Shown: positions 1 through 11,614 of the stretch, piece by piece
Numbering within the stretch: the first letter of the stretch is position 1
Layout of the letters: each line of letters opens with the position of its first letter
Assembly (NCBI RefSeq): GCF_001654985.1
Contig: NZ_LXEU01000025.1
Span: forward strand, 1 to 64,000
Length of the DNA: 64,000 nt
Direction of reading: 5' to 3'
Source: Kluyvera georgiana ATCC 51603
GTDB taxonomy: Bacteria > Pseudomonadota > Gammaproteobacteria > Enterobacterales > Enterobacteriaceae
Program-made: the position numbers and the translations under genes
Notes under the pieces: model-generated
What the model was told of the DNA's origin: nothing
The model's input: the letters and a program-made list of their open reading frames with translations, nothing else
The model's database searches: none

Positions 1-15
1 GGGAGAGGGGGGCCG

Positions 16-1443
<1,428 letters not shown>

Positions 1444-1460
1444 TTACCTCGCTAATAAAT

Positions 1461-2918
1461 TTATGAAATTTGTGCGGCTGTGGCGTTTACCGGCGCGCTA
1501 GCCTGACGTTGGCGTGCTTCGGCGGCGGCGTCTTCTACCGGAATGTCCTCAAAGCCGAGGATCAGCGTCAGCACGAACGACAGCACCACCGCCAGCGCCA
1601 TCACGCCGAACACCCAGACGATGGTCATCGGGTTAGCCGGGTCGAAGAACTGCACGCTGGTAAACAGCCCCGGCGCGGCCATTGAATGGCTGGCCAGTCC
1701 GGCGATACCGGCGACCGCGCCGCAGATAAAGCCGCTGATCAGGCTGGCGATCAGCGGGCGCTTCAGGCGTACGGCGACCCCGTACAGCGCCGGTTCTGAG
1801 ATGCCGGCCAGAATGGCGGACGCGGCGGCGGCCAGCGCGGTCTGGCGCAGTTCCGGGTTTTTGGTTTTCCACGCTACCGCCAGCGACGAACCGCCGAGCG
1901 ACAGGTTGGCGCCGATTTCTGACGGCATCACCATGCCTTCTTTACCGGTTTCGGCAATAGTTTGAATGATGGTTGGGGTAAAGACGCGGTGCATCCCGGT
2001 CATCACCAGCAGCGGCCAGAGCGCACCCATAATGGCGACCGACAGCCAGCCCAGATAGCCGTGAATGGTGTACACCAGCGCGGAGATGGCGCTACCGATC
2101 CAGATCCCAATCGGGCCTATCAACAGAATCGCCAGCGGCGCGGCGATCAGCACGATCAGCATGGGTTTCAGGAAGTTTTTGGTGACGGCGGGCGTAATTC
2201 TGTCAACCCAGCGTTCAATGTAGGAGAGGCACCAGGTCATCACCAGCGCCGGGATCACCGTGTAGGTGTATTTCACGGCGGTCACCGGAATGTAGGCAAA
2301 CTCGACGTGCTCGCCCTGTGCGGCTTTCGCCATCAGCTCAATAAAGCTCGGGTGCACCAGCACCCCGGCGATAGCAATCGCCAGCGACATGTTGGTTTTG
2401 AATTTAACCGCCGCAGAGGCGGCAACCATCAGCGGCAGGAAGAAGAAGGCGCCGTCACCGATCACCGTCAGAATGGTGAGCGTCGGTGCGCCTTTTGGCA
2501 ACACGCCGGTCATTTCGAGGATCATCGCCAGCAGCTTAACCATCGATCCGCCGATAATCGCCGGGATCAGCGGTGACATGGTGCCGATCAGCGCATCGAG
2601 GATCCCGGCACCAATGCGACGCAGGGTCAGCTTCGGTTTCCCGACCGGGGCCGCTGGCTGCATGTCGTTCGGCAGCAAGTTGACCACTTCGCGGTAAGCC
2701 TGCGAGACGGTGTTGCCAATAATCACCTGGCACTGGCTGTCGGTGCGTACCACGCCCATCACGCCGCCGATGCCTTTAAGCGTCGCGCTATCAACCAGCG
2801 TGTCATCTTTCAGCACGAAGCGTAGACGGGTCATGCAGTGCGTGACGGCGGAGATATTCTCCACGCCGCCAAGCGCGCTCACCACAGATTGCGCCAGAGC
2901 CGCATAATTTTTAGCCAT
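1461..2918 (-). CDS. ascF: PTS beta-glucoside-specific EIIBC component AscF
   Basis: An inner-membrane PTS permease that imports and phosphorylates beta-glucosides (arbutin, salicin, cellobiose). The N-terminal EIIB domain has the phospho-acceptor Cys in AVTHCMTRLRF (C28). It is followed by a hydrophobic EIIC domain from about residue 105 to 465. No EIIA domain is fused at the C-terminus, so the Crr protein EIIA-Glc presumably donates phosphate, as in E. coli. It is the first gene of ascFB. The preceding intergenic region carries AscG and CRP-like sites. Confidence 0.95.
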   Translation of the reverse strand: MAKNYAALAQSVVSALGGVENISAVTHCMTRLRFVLKDDTLVDSATLKGIGGVMGVVRTDSQCQVIIGNTVSQAYREVVNLLPNDMQPAAPVGKPKLTLRRIGAGILDALIGTMSPLIPAIIGGSMVKLLAMILEMTGVLPKGAPTLTILTVIGDGAFFFLPLMVAASAAVKFKTNMSLAIAIAGVLVHPSFIELMAKAAQGEHVEFAYIPVTAVKYTYTVIPALVMTWCLSYIERWVDRITPAVTKNFLKPMLIVLIAAPLAILLIGPIGIWIGSAISALVYTIHGYLGWLSVAIMGALWPLLVMTGMHRVFTPTIIQTIAETGKEGMVMPSEIGANLSLGGSSLAVAWKTKNPELRQTALAAAASAILAGISEPALYGVAVRLKRPLIASLISGFICGAVAGIAGLASHSMAAPGLFTSVQFFDPANPMTIVWVFGVMALAVVLSFVLTLILGFEDIPVEDAAAEARQRQASAPVNATAAQIS

Positions 2919-2992
2919 CGGAAAATCCTGTTTTATCAGTAGGGTACTTATGGTTCATCGTCTGAATGCTTCAAAAGATGAAACGCTGTATA

Positions 2993-3006
2993 GGAAACCG
3001 GTTCCA
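2993..3006. promoter_or_regulatory. AscG operator in the ascG-ascF intergenic region
   Basis: GGAAACCGGTTCCA is a near-perfect inverted repeat around CCGG, of the LacI/GalR-family type, and fits the AscG operator TGAAACCGGTTTCA recalled from E. coli. It lies 75 bp upstream of the ascF start. A perfect version of the same core occurs at 30872-30883. Confidence 0.75.
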
Positions 3007-3065
3007 CATAATCATCATGTGTTTATTTTGTTGCTACAAGATCTAAATTTTGTTTTTGATTGATT

Positions 3066-3081
3066 CGTGAAATCGATCACA
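3066..3081. promoter_or_regulatory. CRP-like site between ascF and ascG
   Basis: CGTGAAATCGATCACA matches the CRP consensus TGTGA-N6-TCACA at nine of its ten half-site positions. Catabolite control is expected for a beta-glucoside PTS operon. Confidence 0.65.
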
Positions 3082-3180
3082 GGAAATAACCTTGATGAAA
3101 GATTCACCCGTTTCGCCATTGCTGAAAATCGCCAGGCGGTGCAGTACACTGCGGGCAGATAATTTCTCAAAGGTATGAAT

Positions 3181-4194
3181 ATGACGACGATGCTAGAGGT
3201 GGCACGACGGGCGGGCGTATCGAAAGCCACCGTGTCCCGGGTGCTATCGGGCAACGGTTATGTCAGTCAGGAGACCAAAGACCGGGTGTTTTTGGCCATC
3301 GAAGAGAGCGGCTACCGGCCAAACCTTCTGGCGCGTAATCTGGCCACCAAAAAGACGCAAACGCTGGGGCTGGTGGTGACAAACACCCTTTATCACGGCG
3401 TGTACTTTAGCGAACTGCTGTATCACGCGGCGAGTATGACGGAAGATCAGGGGCGTCGTCTGGTACTCGCCGACGGCAAGCACAGCGCCGAAGAGGAGCG
3501 TGAGGCGATTCAGTATCTGCTCGATCTGCGCTGCGATGGCATTATTATTTACCCACGTTTTTTAAGCGTCGACGAAATTGACGATATTATTCAGCAGCAG
3601 CAACAGCCGGTGATGGTCATTAACCGCCGCCTGCGCCGAAATAGCAGCCACTGCGTTTATTGCGATCAAAAATCTTCCAGCCAGCAGGCGGTGGAAAAAT
3701 TAATTACGCTGGGCCATCGTGATATTGCTTTTATTACCGGCTCGCTGGATTCGCCGACCGGCGTTGAGCGTCTTTCCGGCTATAAGGATGCGCTGGCTAA
3801 ACATGGCATTACGCTACGTAATGAGCTGATTGTAGAAGGAAAATGGACGCCCGCCACCGGCGCGGCAGGTGTCGATATTCTGCGAGAAAGGCAGGTGACA
3901 TTCAGCGCGCTGGTGGCCAGTAACGATGATATGGCGGTGGGCGCAATCAAGCGGCTTCATACTCATGGAATAGCGGTGCCGCAGCAGGTGTCGGTGATTG
4001 GCTTTGACGACATTGCATTAGCACCTTATATGATTCCGTCCCTCTCGAGCGTGCGTATTCCGGTGACGGAAATGATTAAAGAGACGATTCATCGCCTTAT
4101 TTTCATGCTCGACGGCGGCGATTTTAAATATCAACAAACCTTTCCCGGCGAATTGATCGAGCGCGAATCCATCGTCGCCGGCCCACATCGTTAA
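3181..4194 (+). CDS. ascG: LacI-family repressor AscG
   Basis: Transcriptional repressor of ascFB. The N-terminal LacI helix-turn-helix reads MLEVARRAGVSKATVSRVLSG. A hinge and a periplasmic-binding-protein-like effector domain follow (about residues 60-335, with ASNDDMAVGA and VIGFDDIALAPY). The start at 3181 is preferred over the in-frame ATG at 3175 because the AAAGGT ribosome site at 3169-3174 is then about six bases away. This gives 337 residues, close to E. coli AscG. A second match to its operator at 30.87 kb suggests it may also control the GPH/GH3 operon. Confidence 0.94.
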   Translation: MTTMLEVARRAGVSKATVSRVLSGNGYVSQETKDRVFLAIEESGYRPNLLARNLATKKTQTLGLVVTNTLYHGVYFSELLYHAASMTEDQGRRLVLADGKHSAEEEREAIQYLLDLRCDGIIIYPRFLSVDEIDDIIQQQQQPVMVINRRLRRNSSHCVYCDQKSSSQQAVEKLITLGHRDIAFITGSLDSPTGVERLSGYKDALAKHGITLRNELIVEGKWTPATGAAGVDILRERQVTFSALVASNDDMAVGAIKRLHTHGIAVPQQVSVIGFDDIALAPYMIPSLSSVRIPVTEMIKETIHRLIFMLDGGDFKYQQTFPGELIERESIVAGPHR

Positions 4195-4201
4195 TGTCGT
4201 C

Positions 4202-4233
4202 AGCTGTCATCGTCATTAGTGACGATGACAGCT
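4202..4233. promoter_or_regulatory. Long perfect inverted repeat upstream of hydN: terminator or FhlA upstream activating site
   Basis: A 14-bp perfect inverted repeat, AGCTGTCATCGTCA, is separated by four bases from its complement. It follows the ascG stop directly but has no strong T-run. It is centred about 70 bp upstream of the sigma-54 -24 element, where an enhancer protein would bind. Both readings (ascG terminator, FhlA site) are possible. Confidence 0.5.
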
Positions 4234-4285
4234 TGTTCCGGCAGACACTCTGTCAAATCCCCTTATGAATCAATGAAATAAAAGT

Positions 4286-4301
4286 TGGCTCGAATAATGC
4301 A
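4286..4301 (+). promoter_or_regulatory. Sigma-54 promoter of the hydN-fdhF-hypF-NiCoT operon
   Basis: TGGCTCGAATAATGCA has GG (4287-4288) and GC (4299-4300) separated by exactly ten bases, the -24/-12 geometry required by RpoN. It lies 38 bp before the hydN start. E. coli hydN-hypF is known to be RpoN/FhlA dependent. Confidence 0.85.
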
Positions 4302-4338
4302 TTCTCCCGCGCAATCACTGTCATAGCTGGAGAAGTTG

Positions 4339-4884
4339 ATGAACCGTTTCATCATCGCTGATGCGAGTAAATGTATTGGCTGTCGTACGTGCGAAGTCGC
4401 CTGCGTGGTTTCTCACCAGCAGGATCAGGACTGCGCCGCGCTGACGCCACAGTCGTTCCTGCCGCGTATTCACGTTATTAAGGGCGTAGATGTTTCTACC
4501 GCCACCGCCTGCCGCCAGTGCGAAGACGCGCCGTGCGCCAACGTCTGCCCGAACGGCGCGATTGTCCGCGACAAAGGGTTTATCCACGTTATGCAGGAGC
4601 GCTGCATTGGCTGCAAAACCTGTGTGGTGGCCTGCCCCTATGGCGCGATGGAAGTGGTGGTGCGTCCGGTTGTGCGCGACAGCGGCGCAGGTCTGAAGGT
4701 GCGTGCGGAAAAAGCGGAAGCCAACAAGTGCGACCTTTGCTTCCACCGTGAAGAAGGCCCGGCCTGTATGGAAGCGTGCCCGACCCACGCGTTGTTCTGC
4801 GTTGACCGCAACAAGCTGGAACAGCTTAGCGCGGAAAAACGCCGTCGCGCAGCGCTGGAAAGCGCCGCGTCTATCTCTCTTTAA
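4339..4884 (+). CDS. hydN: Electron transport protein HydN
   Basis: A 181-residue ferredoxin-like protein predicted to pass electrons from formate dehydrogenase H. Four Cys clusters are visible: CIGCRTCEVAC, CRQCEDAPCANVCP, CIGCKTCVVACP and CDLCFHREEGPACMEACP. They supply sixteen cysteines for four [4Fe-4S] clusters. The ATG at 4339 follows a GGAGAAG ribosome site; an in-frame TTG lies just before it. It is first in an operon with fdhF 36 bp downstream. In E. coli K-12 hydN sits next to hypF but fdhF is elsewhere. Confidence 0.95.
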   Translation: MNRFIIADASKCIGCRTCEVACVVSHQQDQDCAALTPQSFLPRIHVIKGVDVSTATACRQCEDAPCANVCPNGAIVRDKGFIHVMQERCIGCKTCVVACPYGAMEVVVRPVVRDSGAGLKVRAEKAEANKCDLCFHREEGPACMEACPTHALFCVDRNKLEQLSAEKRRRAALESAASISL

Positions 4885-4920
4885 TCATCCTTTATTTCTC
4901 TTTTAACAGGTCTGTTACTG

Positions 4921-7071
4921 ATGAAAAAAATCACGAGTGTATGCCCTTATTGCGGTGCTGGTTGCAAACTGAAGCTGGTCGTCGACCACGGTAAAATTAT
5001 TCGCGCCGAGGCGGCTGATGGGCAAACCAACCAGAATGAGCTGTGCCTGAAAGGCTACTACGGCTGGGATTTTCTGAACGATACCCAACTGCTGACGCCG
5101 CGTCTGACGCAGCCGATGATCCGCTATGAAAAAGGGGGCAAATTCACCCCCGTGAGCTGGGATGAAGCCATTCGCTACACCGCGAAACGGCTGAGTGAGA
5201 TCAAAGCCAAATACGGACCGCGCGCCATTATGACTACCGGGTCATCGCGCGGTACCGGTAATGAAACCAACTATGTGATGCAGAAATTCGCCCGCGGCGT
5301 GCTGCACACCAATAACGTCGATTGCTGCGCCCGCGTCTGCCACGGCCCATCGGTTGCCGGGTTGCAGGAAGTGCTGGGTAACGGCGCGATGAGCAACAGC
5401 ATCGGCGATATTGAAAATTCCCGTTGCCTGCTGGTCTTTGGCTACAACTGCGCGGATTCGCACCCCATCGTGGCGCGTCGCGTGATTAAGGCCAAAGATA
5501 AAGGGGCGAAAATTATCGTCTGCGACCCGCGCAAAATTGAAACCGCGCGCATCGCCGATCAGCATCTACAAATGCGTAACGGTAGCAATATGGCGCTGGT
5601 GAATGCCTTTGCCCATGTGCTGCTGGAAGAAGAGCTGTACGACAAAGAGTATGTTGCGCGCTACGCCACCGGGCTGGACGAGATGCGTGAAGTCGTTAAA
5701 GACTACGCGCCCGAAGCGGTGGAAGAACTGACCGGTATTTCCGCCGCACAGGTTCGTCAGGCGATGCGCACTTATGCGGCGGCGCCGTCGGCGACCATCA
5801 TGTGGGGCATGGGCGTCACCCAGTTCGGCCAGGCGGTTGACGTAGTGAAAGGGCTGGCAAGCCTGGCGCTGCTGACCGGTAACCTCGGGCGTGAAGCCGT
5901 CGGCGTTGGCCCGGTGCGTGGGCAGAACAACGTGCAGGGCGCGTGTGACATGGGCGTGCTGCCAAATCAGTTCCCTGGCTATCAGGACGTGACGGACCCG
6001 CAGGTGCGTGAAAAATTCGCCAATGCCTGGGGGATTGATGCCAGCCTGATGGACGACAAAGTCGGCGTGCGCATTACCGAAGTGCCGCATCTGGCAATAG
6101 AAGGCAAGGTTAAAGCCTACTACATCATGGGTGAAGATCCGCTGCAAACCGAGGCGGATTTAGGGCTGGTGCGCAAAGGCTTCGAAGCGCTCGATTTCGT
6201 GGTGGTGCAGGATATTTTCATGACCAAAACCGCTGAACAGGCTGACGTACTGCTGCCCGCCACTTCCTGGGGCGAGCATGGCGGCGTCTTTACCTGCGCT
6301 GACCGCGGCTTCCAGCGCTTCGATAAAGCCATCGACGCGAAGTATAACGTTAAGCGCGACTGGGAGATTATCAGCCTGATCGCCAGCGAAATGGGTTATC
6401 CGATGCACTACGACGATAACCAGCAAATCTGGGACGAAATACGCGAGCTGTGCCCGCTGTTCTACGGCGTGACCTACGAAAAAATGGGTGACATGGGCCA
6501 CGTGCAGTGGCCTTGCCCGACGCTGGATCACCCCGGTACACCGTACCTGTATGAAGGTAATCAGTTTGCTACGCCGGACGGCAAAGGCCATCTGTTCGCC
6601 GCACCGTGGCGCGCCCCGGCGGAAAGCCCGGATGCGGATTTTCCGCTGGTACTGTGCACCGTACGTGAGGTGGGCCACTACTCCTGCCGCTCGATGACCG
6701 GTAACTGTGCCGCGCTGCAATCGCTGGCCGATGAACCGGGATTTGTGCAAATCAACCCGCAGGACGCCGAACGGCTGAACATCAAAGATAAACAACTGGT
6801 GTGGGTTTCCTCCCGCCGCGGTAAGGTCATTAGCCGTGCTAGCGTCAGCGAACGTATCAACGCGGGCTGCGTCTACATGACCTATCAATGGTGGGTAGGG
6901 GCCTGCAATGAACTGACTCAGGACAACCTCGATCCTATCTCCAAAACACCGGAAACCAAGTATTGCGCGGTGAAAGTGGAGGCGATTGTGGATCAGCTCT
7001 GGGCCGAAGAGCATGCGCTACAAAGCTATCAGTCGATGAAAATGCGTCTGAAAGCGGCGGTACACGGGTAA
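4921..7071 (+). CDS. fdhF: Formate dehydrogenase H, cysteine form (FdhF-like molybdopterin oxidoreductase)
   Basis: A 716-residue bis-MGD molybdoenzyme oxidising formate to CO2 for the formate hydrogenlyase system. The N-terminal CPYCGAGC and the later LCLKGYYG motif bind the [4Fe-4S] cluster. The catalytic motif reads [11 protein letters not shown]. Codon 140 (5338-5340) is TGC, so the active-site selenocysteine of E. coli FdhF (UGA) is replaced by Cys, with the following His141 kept. The bases just after codon 140 also depart from the E. coli SECIS hairpin as I remember it. The protein is clearly diverged from E. coli FdhF, so it may be a paralogue alongside a Sec form elsewhere. It is followed after 5 bp by hypF. 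Confidence 0.93.
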   Translation: MKKITSVCPYCGAGCKLKLVVDHGKIIRAEAADGQTNQNELCLKGYYGWDFLNDTQLLTPRLTQPMIRYEKGGKFTPVSWDEAIRYTAKRLSEIKAKYGPRAIMTTGSSRGTGNETNYVMQKFARGVLHTNNVDCCARVCHGPSVAGLQEVLGNGAMSNSIGDIENSRCLLVFGYNCADSHPIVARRVIKAKDKGAKIIVCDPRKIETARIADQHLQMRNGSNMALVNAFAHVLLEEELYDKEYVARYATGLDEMREVVKDYAPEAVEELTGISAAQVRQAMRTYAAAPSATIMWGMGVTQFGQAVDVVKGLASLALLTGNLGREAVGVGPVRGQNNVQGACDMGVLPNQFPGYQDVTDPQVREKFANAWGIDASLMDDKVGVRITEVPHLAIEGKVKAYYIMGEDPLQTEADLGLVRKGFEALDFVVVQDIFMTKTAEQADVLLPATSWGEHGGVFTCADRGFQRFDKAIDAKYNVKRDWEIISLIASEMGYPMHYDDNQQIWDEIRELCPLFYGVTYEKMGDMGHVQWPCPTLDHPGTPYLYEGNQFATPDGKGHLFAAPWRAPAESPDADFPLVLCTVREVGHYSCRSMTGNCAALQSLADEPGFVQINPQDAERLNIKDKQLVWVSSRRGKVISRASVSERINAGCVYMTYQWWVGACNELTQDNLDPISKTPETKYCAVKVEAIVDQLWAEEHALQSYQSMKMRLKAAVHG

Positions 7072-7076
7072 TCACG

Positions 7077-9302
7077 ATGAGTGCAAACGGCGTGCAGATC
7101 CGCATCTGCGGAAAGGTACAGGGGGTAGGTTTCCGCCCCTTCGTCTGGCAGCTGGCGCAGCAGCGCGGCTGTCTGGGCGATGTCTGTAATGACAGTGCCG
7201 GGGTACTATTGCGCCTGTACGGCGATGAAGCGGACTTCATCGCCGCGCTGTACCAGTACTGCCCGCCGCTTGCACGCATCGACAGTACCCAGGTTGAGCC
7301 GTTTGACTGGCCGACCATCCCAACCGACTTTACGATCCGCCAGAGCGGTAGCGGGGCGATGAGCACGCAAATTGTTCCCGATGCGGCGACCTGCCCAGCC
7401 TGTCTGGCGGAAATGAACGACCCGCAGGAGCGGCGCTACCGCTACCCGTTTATCAACTGCACCCACTGCGGGCCACGTTTTACCATTATTAACGCCATGC
7501 CGTATGACCGGCCTTTCACCGTGATGGCGGCATTCCCGCTTTGCCCGCAGTGCGAGGCGGAGTACCGCAACCCGTATGACCGACGCTTTCATGCCCAGCC
7601 GGTGGCCTGCGCCGAGTGCGGCCCGTGGCTGACGTGGCTTAGCGGCAGCCAGCGTGCACAGAAAGAAGAGGCGCTTCAGGCCGCCGTCGCGCTGCTGAAT
7701 GCTGGCGGTATCGTCGCCGTGAAAGGGATTGGTGGTTTTCATCTGGCCTGCGACGCCAGCAACGAACGGGCTGTTGAACGGCTGCGTGCCCGTAAGCATC
7801 GCCCGGCGAAACCGCTGGCGGTGATGCTGCCGAATAGCGACGCGCTGCCAATCGACGCAAGATCGCTGTTGAACACGCCCGCCGCGCCGATTGTGCTGGT
7901 GGATAAAGCGCGTGTAGCGGGGCTTTGTGACCTCATCGCGCCGGAGCTGGCCGAGGTGGGCGTGATGCTGCCCGCCAACCCGCTCCAGCATTTGCTGATG
8001 CAGGCGCTGGGTCGCCCGCTGGTAATGACCTCCGGCAATCTTAGCGGCAAACCGCCCGCCCTCAGCAATGATCAGGCGCTGGCGGATCTCGCCAATATCG
8101 CCGACGGATTCCTGCTGCATAACCGCGATATCGTCCAGCGCATGGACGATTCGGTGGTGCGCCAGAGCGGTGAAATGCTGCGCCGTTCGCGCGGTTTTGT
8201 GCCGGATGCGCTGCCGCTGCCGCCGGGCTTTCATCACGTGCCGCCCATGTTATGTCTTGGCGCTGATATGAAAAACACCTTCTGCCTGGTCCGTGGTGAC
8301 CAGGCGGTTGTCAGCCAGCACTTTGGCGATCTGACCGACGATGGTGTCGAAAGCCAGTGGCAGCAGGCGCTGGGATTAATGCAGGTGATATACGATTTTA
8401 CCCCGCAGGCCGTCGTTGCCGATGCGCACCCTGGCTATCGTTCCTCGCTGTGGGCACAAACGAGCGCGCTGCCGCAGCAACGCGTGCTGCACCACCATGC
8501 ACATATTGCCGCCTGTCTGGCCGAGCACGATTGGCCGCTCGACGGCGGCGATGTCATTGCGATGGCGCTGGACGGTATCGGAATGGGCGAGAACGGCGCG
8601 CTGTGGGGCGGTGAGTGTCTGCGCGTTAACTACCGGGAATGCGAGCATCTTGGCGGCCTGCCGCCGGTGGCGCTGCCGGGCGGTGACCTGGCGGCGAAGC
8701 AGCCGTGGCGCAACTTGCTGGCCCACTGCCTGGCGTTTGTTCCCGCCTGGCAGACCTTCGCTGAAACCCAACCGCTGCAACAACAAAACTGGCCGCTGCT
8801 GAAACAGGCGATCGCGCGGGGCTTGAACAGCCCACAGACCTCCTCCTGCGGCCGCCTGTTTGATGCGGTAGCCAGCGCGCTGGGCTGCGCGCCGCAGACA
8901 TTGAGTTATGAAGGTGAGGCGGCGTGTCGGCTGGAGGCGCTGGCCGCCACCTGCTCCGGCGTGAGCCATCCGGTGATCATGCCGGTACGCGAGAGTCAGC
9001 TCGATCTCATGCGCTTCTGGGACACATGGCTGCGCTGGCAGGCGACGCCCGCGCATAAAGCGTGGGCGTTCCACGATGCGCTGGCGCGTGGCGTGGCCGA
9101 ATTGCTGCGTTCTCACGCCAGCCCGGCAAATATTTCCACGCTAGCGTTTGGCGGCGGCGTGCTGCACAACGCGCTGCTGCGTGCGCGGTTAATGCACTAT
9201 TTACACGATTTCACTTTGCTCTTTCCGAAGCGCTTACCCGCGGGTGATGGGGCGATTTCATACGGGCAGGCCGTCATTGCGGCAGCTCGTCATCAGCTTT
9301 AA
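7077..9302 (+). CDS. hypF: Carbamoyltransferase HypF
   Basis: A cytosolic maturation enzyme that converts carbamoyl phosphate to thiocarboxamide on HypE for the CN ligands of [NiFe]-hydrogenase. Domains in order: acylphosphatase ([13 protein letters not shown], residues 1-90), two zinc-finger CxxC pairs (CPACL, CTHC, CPQC, CAEC, about 107-185), a YrdC-like domain (about 200-380) and a Kae1-like domain with the His cluster [13 protein letters not shown]. The ATG at 7077 gives 741 residues, as usual for the family. An upstream in-frame extension overlaps fdhF and is rejected. The neighbour spacing shows an operon. Confidence 0.96.
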   Translation: MSANGVQIRICGKVQGVGFRPFVWQLAQQRGCLGDVCNDSAGVLLRLYGDEADFIAALYQYCPPLARIDSTQVEPFDWPTIPTDFTIRQSGSGAMSTQIVPDAATCPACLAEMNDPQERRYRYPFINCTHCGPRFTIINAMPYDRPFTVMAAFPLCPQCEAEYRNPYDRRFHAQPVACAECGPWLTWLSGSQRAQKEEALQAAVALLNAGGIVAVKGIGGFHLACDASNERAVERLRARKHRPAKPLAVMLPNSDALPIDARSLLNTPAAPIVLVDKARVAGLCDLIAPELAEVGVMLPANPLQHLLMQALGRPLVMTSGNLSGKPPALSNDQALADLANIADGFLLHNRDIVQRMDDSVVRQSGEMLRRSRGFVPDALPLPPGFHHVPPMLCLGADMKNTFCLVRGDQAVVSQHFGDLTDDGVESQWQQALGLMQVIYDFTPQAVVADAHPGYRSSLWAQTSALPQQRVLHHHAHIAACLAEHDWPLDGGDVIAMALDGIGMGENGALWGGECLRVNYRECEHLGGLPPVALPGGDLAAKQPWRNLLAHCLAFVPAWQTFAETQPLQQQNWPLLKQAIARGLNSPQTSSCGRLFDAVASALGCAPQTLSYEGEAACRLEALAATCSGVSHPVIMPVRESQLDLMRFWDTWLRWQATPAHKAWAFHDALARGVAELLRSHASPANISTLAFGGGVLHNALLRARLMHYLHDFTLLFPKRLPAGDGAISYGQAVIAAARHQL

Positions 9303-9313
9303 AGGAGTTATTC

Positions 9314-10330
9314 ATGTTGTGGAATGTTCTTCGTCAACAGCCGCGGGCATCGCTGCTGGTGCTGGCTTTGGTATTGGCGAACCTACTGGCCTGGGGCTGG
9401 GCGTGGCAGGCCTTTGGCCATAACGGCGCGCTGATGGCCGCCAGCCTGCTGGCGTGGGGCTATGGCCTGCGCCACGCGGTGGACGCTGACCATATCGCGG
9501 CGATTGATAACGTCACCCGTAAAATGATGCAGCAGGGCAAGCGCCCGTTTGGCGTGGGAGCCTGGTTCTCACTCGGCCACTCTTCCATCGTGGTGCTGGC
9601 GTCGGTGGCGATTGCCGCCACGGCAACCGCTTTCCAGCATAAAATGAGCTGGTTCCACGATACCGGTAGCATTATCGGCACCACGGTTTCTGCCGTGTTC
9701 CTGCTGGCGATGGCGCTGGTCAACCTGGTTATCTTACGTGGCGTATGGCGCAGCTTCCAGGCGCTGAAAAAAGGGGAGTCGGTTTCTGCTGACGTCCCGG
9801 TGACCGGTGGGCTGATGAATGCGCTGTTCAGCCGTACCTTCCGCCTGATCGGCAAAAGCTGGCATATGTATCTGGTCGGCTTCCTGTTCGGCCTTGGCTT
9901 TGATACGGCGACCGAAATCGGTGTGCTGGGCATCTCTGCCGCCAGCGCTTCCAGCGGCATGTCGATGTGGTCGATTATGGTCTTCCCGGCGCTGTTCGCG
10001 AGCGGCATGGCGCTGGTGGATACGCTGGATAACATCCTGATGGTCGGCGCCTACGGCTGGGCCTTCAACAAGCCGCAGCGCAAACTGTATTACAACATGA
10101 CCATTACCGGAGCTTCCGTGGTCGTCGCGCTGTTTATCGGTGGCCTGGAAGCGTTGGGGCTGATTATCGATAAATTTGACCTGACGGGCGGCATCTGGAG
10201 CGGCGTGTCGATGCTGAGCGATAACCTCGGCAACGCGGGCTTTGTGGTGATTGGTCTGTTTGCGCTGTGCTGGCTGGTGTCGATGGTGAACTACCGCTGG
10301 CGCAATTATGACGCGCTGGTGGTGCGGTAA
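9314..10330 (+). CDS. NiCoT-family nickel/cobalt permease (HoxN/HupN/NixA type)
   Basis: A polytopic inner-membrane protein of 338 residues. The metal-recognition signature of helix II, RHAVDADHIAAIDNVTR, is intact, and the second family motif (LGFDTATEIGVL) is present. It begins 11 bp after hypF with GGAG upstream and is the last gene of the operon. By context it supplies Ni(II) for the hydrogenase partner of FDH-H. E. coli K-12 has no NiCoT gene and relies on nikABCDE, so this gene is an addition at the locus. Confidence 0.92.
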   Translation: MLWNVLRQQPRASLLVLALVLANLLAWGWAWQAFGHNGALMAASLLAWGYGLRHAVDADHIAAIDNVTRKMMQQGKRPFGVGAWFSLGHSSIVVLASVAIAATATAFQHKMSWFHDTGSIIGTTVSAVFLLAMALVNLVILRGVWRSFQALKKGESVSADVPVTGGLMNALFSRTFRLIGKSWHMYLVGFLFGLGFDTATEIGVLGISAASASSGMSMWSIMVFPALFASGMALVDTLDNILMVGAYGWAFNKPQRKLYYNMTITGASVVVALFIGGLEALGLIIDKFDLTGGIWSGVSMLSDNLGNAGFVVIGLFALCWLVSMVNYRWRNYDALVVR

Positions 10331-10395
10331 GATTTGAGCCGTTCCCGGCCAAGCGCAGCGCCGCCGGGGAAGCAGCAAATGCAAAAACAAAAAAA

Positions 10396-10413
10396 GCCCC
10401 GGGGCACCGGGGC
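10396..10413. terminator. Bidirectional terminator between the NiCoT gene and norW
   Basis: GCCCCGG-GGCA-CCGGGGC forms a 7-bp GC-rich stem. On the minus strand it is followed by a long T-run, so it mainly ends norVW transcription. It also lies 66 bp beyond the NiCoT stop. Confidence 0.85.
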
Positions 10414-10480
10414 AAAATCAGACTTCAGTACTTCCATGTGCTTGAGGGTTAAGTAAAACAGTGGACAGAGCGCTGACTGC

Positions 10481-11614
10481 TTAACTGGCGAGCGACTTCA
10501 ACAAACTAAATGCTTCTTTCATTCTTTCCTCGCTGACCACGAACGCCCGTAACTGCTGGCTTTCGTCGTAGCCCTGCGCCAGCATGCCGTCGGCGCGCGT
10601 TTCAATGGTCCAGTTCAGATCCTGACGACGGGTTTCTCCGGCCAGATGCAGCGGCAGATCCGGTGTTTTCACTTTCACCAGCATATTCGGCAGTTTCAGC
10701 TCGCCGGGCTGGCCGAGGATGTTTTTCGCCAGGCACATGGCGCTGAGCAGAATCGGCTGCAGGAACGGCATCACCGTACCGTTAATTTCCGCACAGTCGC
10801 CCAGCGCGTAAATATCCGGGTTGCTGGTGCGCAGGGTGCTATCGACCTTCACGCCGCGATTAATCTCAAGACCTGCCATGCGTGCCAGCGCCGTTTCCGG
10901 ACGCAGGCCGGTGGCGGCCACTACCGCATCAACCTCAACGTGGCGGTCGCGGTCAAAACTCGCGCGAATGCCGGTGGCGGTTTGCTCCAGCGATTGGAGC
11001 TGCGTTTTCAGCAGTAGGTGAATGCCCATGTCGGTCAGACGATGCTGCAGGCGACTACTCACTTCCGGCGGCATCAGCGATGCCAGTACGCTGGCGGAAT
11101 TGTCGACTACGGTGACGGCTTTGCCGGCGCGGCAGAAGTCCATCGCCAGCTCGCTGCCGATCAGCCCGCCGCCGATAATCAGCACCCGTTTGGCATCGCG
11201 CAGCGTACTTTGTGCCGCGCCAAATTCCTGCTGGCTGTTGAGGGTCAACATCAATTCTTTGCCCGGCACAGGCGGAACGATTGCCGCCGCGCCGGTGGCC
11301 AGGACCAGTTTGTCGTACCGCCATTCATGGTTCTGACTTTTGACCACGTGCGCCTCAGCGTCGATGTGGGTTACCCAGGTTTGCGGGAACAGGTTCAGGT
11401 TGTACTGTTCGGCAAACTCGCCGGCGGTTTGCAGGGTGAGGTCGGCGGCGGTTTGCCCCCGGCTCACTACGTGGCTTAAGTCCGGTTTGTTGTATTCATC
11501 GATGCTGTCGGCGGCGATGAGCGTCAGCTTGACGCTCGCATCCTGTTTACGGATGTTTTTCACCAGTTGGCGGGCCGCGAAGCCCGACCCAACGATCACA
11601 ATGCCATGATTCAT
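10481..11614 (-). CDS. norW: NADH:flavorubredoxin reductase NorW
   Basis: A 377-residue FAD protein that passes electrons from NADH to the rubredoxin domain of NorV during anaerobic NO reduction. The N-terminal FAD Rossmann motif is [14 protein letters not shown] central NAD-binding motif, [14 protein letters not shown], follows at about residue 145. The FAD-binding IYALGDCAE motif lies at about 270. Its ATG overlaps the norV stop in ATGA, so the two are translationally coupled. Confidence 0.95.
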   Translation of the reverse strand: MNHGIVIVGSGFAARQLVKNIRKQDASVKLTLIAADSIDEYNKPDLSHVVSRGQTAADLTLQTAGEFAEQYNLNLFPQTWVTHIDAEAHVVKSQNHEWRYDKLVLATGAAAIVPPVPGKELMLTLNSQQEFGAAQSTLRDAKRVLIIGGGLIGSELAMDFCRAGKAVTVVDNSASVLASLMPPEVSSRLQHRLTDMGIHLLLKTQLQSLEQTATGIRASFDRDRHVEVDAVVAATGLRPETALARMAGLEINRGVKVDSTLRTSNPDIYALGDCAEINGTVMPFLQPILLSAMCLAKNILGQPGELKLPNMLVKVKTPDLPLHLAGETRRQDLNWTIETRADGMLAQGYDESQQLRAFVVSEERMKEAFSLLKSLAS

